Positions 4,693 through 10,006 of a stretch of DNA of 10,006 nt are shown piece by piece. A program made the translations under genes and the position numbers. The notes below the pieces were generated by a model. The model searched no databases. It was not told the DNA's origin and saw only the letters and a program-made list of their open reading frames with translations. How positions within the stretch are numbered: the first letter of the stretch is position 1; each line of letters begins with the position of its first letter. The DNA is from Chloroflexota bacterium (lineage in GTDB: Bacteria > Chloroflexota > Anaerolineae > Aggregatilineales > UBA2796): positions 1 to 10,006 of the forward strand of contig RFIM01000060.1 of assembly GCA_003695215.1 (NCBI GenBank), read 5' to 3'.

Positions 4693-6708
4693 TCATTGTG
4701 CCGCAGACTCGAAGAGTATCTCGATCTGCTGATCAGTCAGCATGCTAAGCCGAAACTCAACGATCGGTGCATCTAGCAGAAAGATATCCAAAGGTGTTGG
4801 TGTGACGCTAACAACACGACTGCCTGCAGGCAATGTAATTTGCACGTTGGCGCGCTCGACGCGCGTGCCGGGCTGCTTTTGAAGCAACAACTGGTAGCGT
4901 CGGTAGAGGCCGTATTCTTGCACGGCATCTGGCACAGTATACTCAAACTCAAGCCGAATCTGCTCATCAAATGGCACTACAAAGCCTGTGGCGAAAATGG
5001 TGTGGCGCGTTTGCGGATCGACAGCCACAGGCGATTGCAAGTTAGCCGCGCGCATTAGCTGACTGCCAACTGGCACATAAAGCTGCATCAGGCTGAAATA
5101 GTCCTTCTGGCTGCCATAGTGTTCAGGCGCCACAGCAGGATCATTGGCAGCAAGCTCGGCTGAGTAGTCGTAATCGAGCACGGCTCGGCTCTTCAAAGAT
5201 CGGTCAGCTTGGATAGTGGCGCTGTAGCTGAGGCTGCGCACAACAGAACTGTTGGATTTATTGCCCATGTTGGTATCCACAACCATCAGATAATCAGCTG
5301 TGCCATCAGCTTGCCTGCCTGTCCAGCCTAGTAGATCAGCAGTCATTTGAACTTCAGGGTTGGTGAAGTAGAGCATCAAGTGCTTTTGCTCAAAAGCACG
5401 AATCGCTGCCGTCAGTAGGGCTATGCCACGATCAGCCGAGAGAGTCTGCCATTTGCTTAGAATTTGACGATAGACTTGTGCCAGAAAGTCTTTGTGTTCA
5501 AGCTGATTGTTAGCGCGTACGCCATAGATAACTTGGCGGAACGTCTCAGCACTAACCGTACGCCCATCCGCAAGTTTGACGTCGCCTAACGCTTCCAGCA
5601 ACATCTGAAAGCCTGTTAGATCGAGCGCGATGACTGCATCTATCGGCGAGCGCGGATTCTCACCTTGCTCGTAATACCAAATCGCCATGCGCGCTGTGCT
5701 AGGGAAGTCAGCATACCAGCTGCCGCTCCAAGCGGCCATGATTGGGATTGTCGATTTAAACCACCATGACGGCACTTCAAGCGTACTCGCTAGTTCATCA
5801 GGTGGCGGATTTGGGCTGAAGCGGCTGGTGCCGTTGTAGTCATAATCAATGATGCGGAATTGGCGCAGGCGCAGCCAGCCATAAGTGCTGATATAACCAC
5901 CAGAAGGGCGCAGCTCATCGTTATTCTGGGAAAGGATCAAATAATTCTTAGGCGATTCTACAGCGAAGGCTTCCGCGATGAACGCTGGCAAACCTAGCAA
6001 GATGCGATTCGCGCGATCGAGCAAGCTGTGATAACGCACTAGCTGGCGATAATCACTCAGCAAGTTTGGCGGCACTAGGTTGATGCTTTGAATTCGCTCT
6101 TGTGCGGCCTGCAGCTGCGCCTTTGCCGTTTCGAAGCGTCCTTGCGCTGCGCGCAATAGTTCGATCAGGCGTTCTTCAATGCGTTCCTGCGCCAAGAGTG
6201 CCTCAGGATTTTGACTGCGCGCCAACAGTATGAGTATTGGGCGCAACCCTTCGAGCATATTTTGGGCTGCATTGCTCATGCTTTGTGCTGCGTCAAGGCC
6301 TGTGAGCAAGGTTTGCACATCGCCAATGGCAGAGGCTGCTAGGCGCAACAACGCGGTTTGCTGCTGCGCGCGCTGCAAGGCGGCGCTCAAGTTATTGACA
6401 CTAGCTTGCAGGCGTTCAAAATCGTTTTCTGTCAATTCTGTGAATGAACGGCTATTGAGCGTGGTGAGCACGCGCTCAAGGCTAGCCAGCGTTTCGCGCA
6501 CACGCGCGTAGGAATCAGCAGCCAAGACGGCAACAGCAGCGCTTGGCACCACGAGCGCCAAGATCAAAACGATCACGATGAGCTGCCAAGGTAACGCTTT
6601 GAGCAGACGACGCACACGACGTGGAATTAGCGAGCGGCGTTTGCGATGCTTGCGCGTGGATGCCGTCACTGCACTAGAAGGAGCTGCGATCTTCTCTTGT
6701 GTAGTCAT
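4693..6708 (-). CDS. DUF4012 membrane-anchored protein, envelope polysaccharide-linked
   Basis: Large type II membrane protein of 671 residues, a normal length for DUF4012 proteins. A very basic cytoplasmic N-terminus (about 19-37) precedes one membrane helix (about 41-63). Alpha-helical coiled-coil-like sequence follows (about 66-205), then the DUF4012 core from about 250, marked by KNYLILSQNNDELRPSGGYI (255-274), and a C-terminal beta-rich region. By the positive-inside rule the bulk lies outside the cell. Residues 356-379, with IDAVIALDLTGF and LLEALGDVKL, resemble the equivalent segment of LytR-CpsA-Psr proteins, which attach glycopolymers to the envelope; that similarity is my reading and needs a structural check. 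The gene starts five bases after the BY-kinase stop, and the kinase's final bases supply the weak ribosome binding site GTAGG, so the two are translated from one message. Family molecular function remains unestablished to my knowledge. Confidence 0.92.
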   Translation of the reverse strand: MTTQEKIAAPSSAVTASTRKHRKRRSLIPRRVRRLLKALPWQLIVIVLILALVVPSAAVAVLAADSYARVRETLASLERVLTTLNSRSFTELTENDFERLQASVNNLSAALQRAQQQTALLRLAASAIGDVQTLLTGLDAAQSMSNAAQNMLEGLRPILILLARSQNPEALLAQERIEERLIELLRAAQGRFETAKAQLQAAQERIQSINLVPPNLLSDYRQLVRYHSLLDRANRILLGLPAFIAEAFAVESPKNYLILSQNNDELRPSGGYISTYGWLRLRQFRIIDYDYNGTSRFSPNPPPDELASTLEVPSWWFKSTIPIMAAWSGSWYADFPSTARMAIWYYEQGENPRSPIDAVIALDLTGFQMLLEALGDVKLADGRTVSAETFRQVIYGVRANNQLEHKDFLAQVYRQILSKWQTLSADRGIALLTAAIRAFEQKHLMLYFTNPEVQMTADLLGWTGRQADGTADYLMVVDTNMGNKSNSSVVRSLSYSATIQADRSLKSRAVLDYDYSAELAANDPAVAPEHYGSQKDYFSLMQLYVPVGSQLMRAANLQSPVAVDPQTRHTIFATGFVVPFDEQIRLEFEYTVPDAVQEYGLYRRYQLLLQKQPGTRVERANVQITLPAGSRVVSVTPTPLDIFLLDAPIVEFRLSMLTDQQIEILFESAAQ

Positions 6709-6713
6709 AGAGC

Positions 6714-8426
6714 CTACCGCTGCTGAACATCGTTAACACGCATGCTGACCGTCGGAGGGTTGCCTTGCGTCGAATCGTAGCGTGTATAACCATAGTAATA
6801 GTAGTAACCATAGCCAGCATCACGATCTTGCGCCTTCAAGCGGTTGATGACAACGCCGAGCAAGGGCAACTCAAGCGATGCAAACTGCTGTACGGCGCGC
6901 ACAGCTGCGCCGCGTCGTGTGCGTCCTGATTCAACTACCAGAATGCTTTTTGCGTTGGTCAAGCGTGCCACAACTGTAGTATCGGTCACAACGAGGATCG
7001 GTGGCGTGTCGATCAAAATGACATCGTACATGCCGCTTTGAGTCAAAAACCGCATCAAATAGCGCGTTTGAAGCGAATCGATTAGCTCAGAAGAGCTAAT
7101 CGGTGCCCTACCGCTCGGCAGTAAGCTCAAATTAGGAATTTCCGTCTTTTGAACCAAGCGCGGCACTTGTTGAGCAATCTGCTCGCGCAAAGTTGTATCC
7201 TGCAAGTGATGGCTATTTGCTTCATGCTTGCGCCAAATATCTGCTAAGCCAGCAGTATTTGGGACATTGAAAATGCTGTGCTGCGTAGGGCGACGCAAGT
7301 CAAAATCAATCAGCAAAACACGCATACCTGTCATGGCAAAAGCAACGGCAAGATTAGCCACTGTCACACTTTTGCCTTCAGCAGGGTTCGGGCTGGTCAC
7401 TGCATAGGTGCGGCAGATAGCCTCATCTAAATTTTCTCGGAAGAGGATGTTGACGCGCAAAGCGCGATACGCTTCCGCAATAGTTGAGCGAGGCTGAGTC
7501 CATGTGACAAGTTTATTTTTATAGCCGCGTTTGCTCCCAAATGGCGCTACAGCGCCCAGCAATGGCACATTCAACAGAGGCATGATCTCAGCCGGCGAGC
7601 GCAGGCTATCACTCAGATATTCAAAGAGCAGCGCTGCACTAAATGCCAGCAAAACGGCAACAGCGCTAGCAGCAATCATGCTTGGCAAGGGATTCTCGTT
7701 TGCTGCACGCGTAGGTATCTGAGCAGGCTCAACTACGCGGATGAAATTGATAGTGCCGCGCTGCTGAATCTCCGCTAGTGTGCGCGTCATGCTGGCGAGG
7801 TTGCCTTGAGTCGTGTTGATCTGGTTGATCAGCTCGCCGCGCCGCAAAACAAGCAAGTCTCGCTCTTGTTCATCAGCGATCGCGCTTCCAAGCGCTGAAT
7901 CAATGACTTGTAACTCTTCGCGGTCGCGTTGTAGCTGTGCCTGAGCGGCTTGTATTTCTACCTGTAGAATACGAGCTTGTTCTTGTTGATCGCGGGTGAG
8001 TTCAGTCGGGCTATTGGCAATCAGCTGTGCTGCTAGTTCGTTCGCTACTTCAGCTGCCAAAACGGGATCAGAGTAACTGACTGTCAAAGTCAAGAAGGAT
8101 GTGCCAGAAGTGATCTGACCGATGAACAGAGACGCCAAGGTCTCAGCGTCGAACGGCAGTTTCAGCTTATCAATGACCGCCTGCAGGATAGGGCGAGTCT
8201 TCAGGAGCGTAATGTAGCTCTGCGAGAGCGCCGCTGCAGCTTGGATCATATTGGGGCTGGGATCAGTCAAGCCGAGATAATTACCCAGCTGCAGAAGCGT
8301 TGTCGCCTGGTAGACAGGCGGTTGTGTCCGCACCACCACAAAGGCAGCGCTGCCAGCAACAATCGCAGCTGCGATGAAAAGCCATAACCAGCGCCGAATG
8401 AGGCGAAGATAGCCACTGAGTTCCAT
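6714..8426 (-). CDS. Wzz-domain tyrosine autokinase (BY-kinase) for polysaccharide export
   Basis: Bacterial tyrosine kinase of the Wzc/CapAB type, with both halves fused in one 570-residue chain. The Wzz part has membrane helices at about 14-32 and 248-268 around an extracytoplasmic coiled-coil region (about 140-225). The cytoplasmic kinase carries EAYRALRVNI (318-327, the oligomer interface motif), a Walker A loop in TSPNPAEGKSVT (344-355, Lys352), Walker A' LLIDFDLRRP (371-380) and Walker B VILIDTPP (469-476). The C-terminal tyrosine cluster 539-550 holds eight Tyr, including five in a row, followed by a 20-residue tail. Such kinases autophosphorylate the cluster in trans and control polymerisation and chain length of capsule or exopolysaccharide. 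The Walker A has Val354 where Thr is usual. It is the first gene of an operon with DUF4012, under its own promoter. No phosphatase, glycosyltransferase, Wzx or Wzy is in view. Start ATG 8426 has AGAAGG three bases upstream, a little close. Confidence 0.95.
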   Translation of the reverse strand: MELSGYLRLIRRWLWLFIAAAIVAGSAAFVVVRTQPPVYQATTLLQLGNYLGLTDPSPNMIQAAAALSQSYITLLKTRPILQAVIDKLKLPFDAETLASLFIGQITSGTSFLTLTVSYSDPVLAAEVANELAAQLIANSPTELTRDQQEQARILQVEIQAAQAQLQRDREELQVIDSALGSAIADEQERDLLVLRRGELINQINTTQGNLASMTRTLAEIQQRGTINFIRVVEPAQIPTRAANENPLPSMIAASAVAVLLAFSAALLFEYLSDSLRSPAEIMPLLNVPLLGAVAPFGSKRGYKNKLVTWTQPRSTIAEAYRALRVNILFRENLDEAICRTYAVTSPNPAEGKSVTVANLAVAFAMTGMRVLLIDFDLRRPTQHSIFNVPNTAGLADIWRKHEANSHHLQDTTLREQIAQQVPRLVQKTEIPNLSLLPSGRAPISSSELIDSLQTRYLMRFLTQSGMYDVILIDTPPILVVTDTTVVARLTNAKSILVVESGRTRRGAAVRAVQQFASLELPLLGVVINRLKAQDRDAGYGYYYYYGYTRYDSTQGNPPTVSMRVNDVQQR

Positions 8427-8436
8427 AAGCCTTCTG

Positions 8437-8453
8437 CACGGCTATGCGCCGTG
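8437..8453 (-). promoter_or_regulatory. Hairpin in the leader of the BY-kinase operon
   Basis: CACGGC (8453-8448) and GCCGTG (8442-8437) can pair around a 5-base loop in the message, immediately upstream of the ribosome binding site AGAAGG (8435-8430, minus strand). This position could affect ribosome access; function is only inferred. Confidence 0.35.
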
Positions 8454-8504
8454 TTGTTTCCCCAGAGAGCAAGAACCTGTGCGTGACGTAAAGATTGCGA
8501 CCTA

Positions 8505-8534
8505 AGCATAACACGTCCTCAATGTATCTGTCAA
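8505..8534 (-). promoter_or_regulatory. Promoter of the BY-kinase/DUF4012 operon
   Basis: Perfect -35 TTGACA (8534-8529), 18-base spacer and -10-like TATGCT (8510-8505, four of six bases) on the minus strand. Transcription would start near 8498, giving a leader of about 72 bases that contains the hairpin at 8437-8453. Confidence 0.65.
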
Positions 8535-8558
8535 AGCCGTCGATAATTGCTTAAAACC

Positions 8559-8586
8559 TTGCCACGTGCCTGCTGTAACGTATAAT
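8559..8586 (+). promoter_or_regulatory. Promoter of the WD40 protein gene
   Basis: TTGCCA (8559-8564, five of six) and perfect TATAAT (8581-8586) separated by 16 bases. The predicted start near 8593 leaves a leader of about 29 bases. It stands back to back with the BY-kinase promoter: the two -35 boxes are 24 bases apart. Confidence 0.75.
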
Positions 8587-8621
8587 CTAGAGACACTTGT
8601 TAGCTGACTTCCGAGACGGCG

Positions 8622-10006
8622 ATGCCCAAGACAACTCTGCGCATTGTATCTTTGTGCAGCGGACTATGCCTACTGACATTGATGTTGGCTATCTTGCAAG
8701 CTGAGCGCTCAGCTGCGCAGCTCGATCCAACTGTGCAGCGCCGGACGCTAGACGCGATCATCAATCCACGTCTGACGGCAACAGCGCGTGCCGTCAATGC
8801 ACGCACTGCCACAGCAGCAAGTATCCAATTGCGCACGCGTGCCTTTTTTGAGACACTCACACAAGCAGCTTTGACAGCAACCTTTACACCAAGCAATACG
8901 CCAACTATTACGCCGACTTTAACACCTAGCAGCACGCCTACGGTAACGCCTACAATTGACCCTACAAAGTTTCTTGAAACCATCATTTTCGAAGTTGGGC
9001 AAAGTTTAACGCAAACTGCTGTTGTACAAGCATGGCAAACTGCTACCACTGCTTATCAACAAACTTTCAACGCCATTTTATTGGCAACACTTGGCATTAC
9101 GCCAACTCCGACGCCCACCAACACTCCTTTGGTCAGCCCAACCCCTCCAAATGCGCTTACACTTAGCGCACTGGATCTGCAGCGCACCATTGAAGCACAA
9201 GTTAACGTAGCCTTAGAGCAAACTGCCACTGCTGCGGTCGCTCAAGCGCGCACTGCAGATTTCCAAAACGCGCTTAGCGCAGCCGCTAACCTTGCAAGGA
9301 CGGCTACTGCTAATTCGATCAGGTCAATTTTACGCGCTAATCGCTTGCCCATCACAGCCGAGAATGTTGCTCAGATAACTGAGTTGACGCAAATTGCAGC
9401 ACATGATGCGGTCATCAATGCCCTTGCTTTCAATAGCATCGGTAATCAGTTTGCCTCAGCAGGTAGCGACAATCGCGTGCGCTTGTGGGATACGCTCAGT
9501 GGTCGGAACTTGTTCACATGGAGTGGTTTGACAGACCGCACCAGCGTTGCTATCAGCTCTGATGGTAACTACATTGCAGCGGGCAGCTCTGATGGCACTG
9601 TGCGCATATGGGACTTGCCATCTCGTGCCGAGCGCAGTATCTTGAGCGGTCACGCGGGCGCTGTGCGCGCTGTGGCGATTAGCCCTGATAACCGCTTCAT
9701 TGCCTCCGCGAGCGCAGATCGCAGCGTGCGTCTATGGGATATACGCACGGGCGCTTTCGTTCGCCTTCTCGGCAACAATCGCAATTACATAGCGCCTGTA
9801 ACGTCACTCGGGTTCAGCCAAGATGGCTTGCTCCTGGCTGCTGGCAGTGAAGACGCACAGATTCATTTGTGGGAAGTCAGTAGTGGCGTGCTAATTAATC
9901 GTATTCGTGATTTGCATGCAGTGCGCCAAGTTGCGCTCAGCCCTGACGGAAAATTCCTAGCGAGCGTTGGCGACTCGAACAGTGTTGTAGTTTGGCAACT
10001 CTCTGC
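8622..10006 (+). CDS. Exported WD40 beta-propeller protein with Thr-Pro linkers (3' end missing)
   Basis: Large open frame running off the window after 461 codons with no stop. Residues 1-32 form a signal peptide (K3, R7; hydrophobic 8-25; likely cut after SAA). Ala/Thr/Gln-rich, probably helical segments (about 35-85, 117-155, 184-235) alternate with two Thr-Pro linkers (about 87-115 and a shorter one ending near 180). From about residue 258 WD40 repeats begin, with Trp at 289, 330, 372, 417 and 458, i.e. spaced 41-45 residues, each in the usual 'V.LWD' type context with SPDG-like turns before them. At least five blades are visible; a full propeller would need two or more further. Such propellers are protein-binding scaffolds, here outside the membrane. 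The first in-frame ATG is 8622, after an in-frame stop at 8601-8603; the ribosome binding site is weak. It is divergent from the BY-kinase operon. Partners are unknown. Confidence 0.93.
   Translation, partial: MPKTTLRIVSLCSGLCLLTLMLAILQAERSAAQLDPTVQRRTLDAIINPRLTATARAVNARTATAASIQLRTRAFFETLTQAALTATFTPSNTPTITPTLTPSSTPTVTPTIDPTKFLETIIFEVGQSLTQTAVVQAWQTATTAYQQTFNAILLATLGITPTPTPTNTPLVSPTPPNALTLSALDLQRTIEAQVNVALEQTATAAVAQARTADFQNALSAAANLARTATANSIRSILRANRLPITAENVAQITELTQIAAHDAVINALAFNSIGNQFASAGSDNRVRLWDTLSGRNLFTWSGLTDRTSVAISSDGNYIAAGSSDGTVRIWDLPSRAERSILSGHAGAVRAVAISPDNRFIASASADRSVRLWDIRTGAFVRLLGNNRNYIAPVTSLGFSQDGLLLAAGSEDAQIHLWEVSSGVLINRIRDLHAVRQVALSPDGKFLASVGDSNSVVVWQLS
8883..8954 (+). repeat. Imperfect 36-bp tandem duplication encoding a Thr-Pro linker
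   Basis: Two adjacent 36-base units (8883-8918 and 8919-8954), about 26 of 36 bases identical, encode FTPSNTPTITPT and LTPSSTPTVTPT. Most differences are at third codon positions, so the peptide is kept by selection better than the DNA. Confidence 0.7.

Noticed and set aside
4307..4696. Minus-strand open frame of 129 codons under the end of the FecR-domain gene
   Set aside because: It spans the shared terminator and lies antisense to the Cys-rich repeats and Thr-Pro tail; no ribosome binding site and no recognisable domain.
8267..8514. Overlapping minus-strand frames of about 80 codons in the BY-kinase leader and start
   Set aside because: They overlap the true Wzz start in other frames, span the leader hairpin and ribosome binding site, and show no conserved features.
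8600..9049. Minus-strand open frame of 149 codons with GVxVGVLLGVKVGV-type repeats
   Set aside because: It is the antisense of the Thr-Pro linker of the WD40 gene, so its repetitiveness comes from those codons. It has no ribosome binding site and no coding-like composition outside the repeat.

Overview
The window looks like a piece of a bacterial chromosome of moderate GC content. It is most likely from the phylum Chloroflexota (Anaerolineae-like), though that is an inference from gene content and style, not a database match. The clues are exported proteins with long Thr-Pro linkers or tails, a secreted WD40 protein with Ala/Thr-rich helices, a DUF4012 membrane protein, a FecR-domain protein without a sigma factor, and an ABC_sub_bind lipoprotein paired with a Cache-HAMP protein. 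I see no integrase, transposase, CRISPR array or phage gene.

Layout. Positions 2-106 (+) hold the last 34 codons of a protein that ends like a family-13 glycoside hydrolase. A perfect 16-bp inverted repeat (117-150) then serves as a shared terminator with a tRNA-Phe(GAA) gene on the minus strand (158-230), which has its own promoter. Next on the minus strand come a small cupin (343-744), a Cache-HAMP membrane protein with no output domain (829-2085) and an ABC_sub_bind lipoprotein (2097-3188). The last two form a tight operon read from a promoter at 3228-3256. The cupin has an extra promoter whose -35 box contains the stop codon of the gene before it. A divergent control region with several dyads (3189-3404) separates this operon from a plus-strand FecR-domain secreted protein (3405-4646).

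The FecR gene converges on a two-gene minus-strand operon, and the two share a bidirectional terminator (4656-4683). That operon encodes a Wzz/BY-kinase fusion (6714-8426) followed five bases later by a DUF4012 protein (4693-6708). A second divergent region (8427-8621) carries well-formed back-to-back promoters. From it starts a plus-strand gene for an exported WD40 beta-propeller protein (8622 to the window end), which is cut off with no stop codon.

How the genes may work together (inference). The BY-kinase/DUF4012 operon looks like a surface-polysaccharide module: the kinase would control chain synthesis and length, and DUF4012 has a segment resembling LCP glycopolymer-attachment proteins. 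The WD40, FecR and Cys-repeat proteins would be other cell-surface parts. The lipoprotein and Cache-HAMP pair looks like a two-part ligand-sensing unit whose downstream partner is not in the window. No complete new system can be shown from this sequence alone. The best leads are the output-less sensor pair, the LCP-like DUF4012 with its kinase, and the modular stalk of the WD40 protein.
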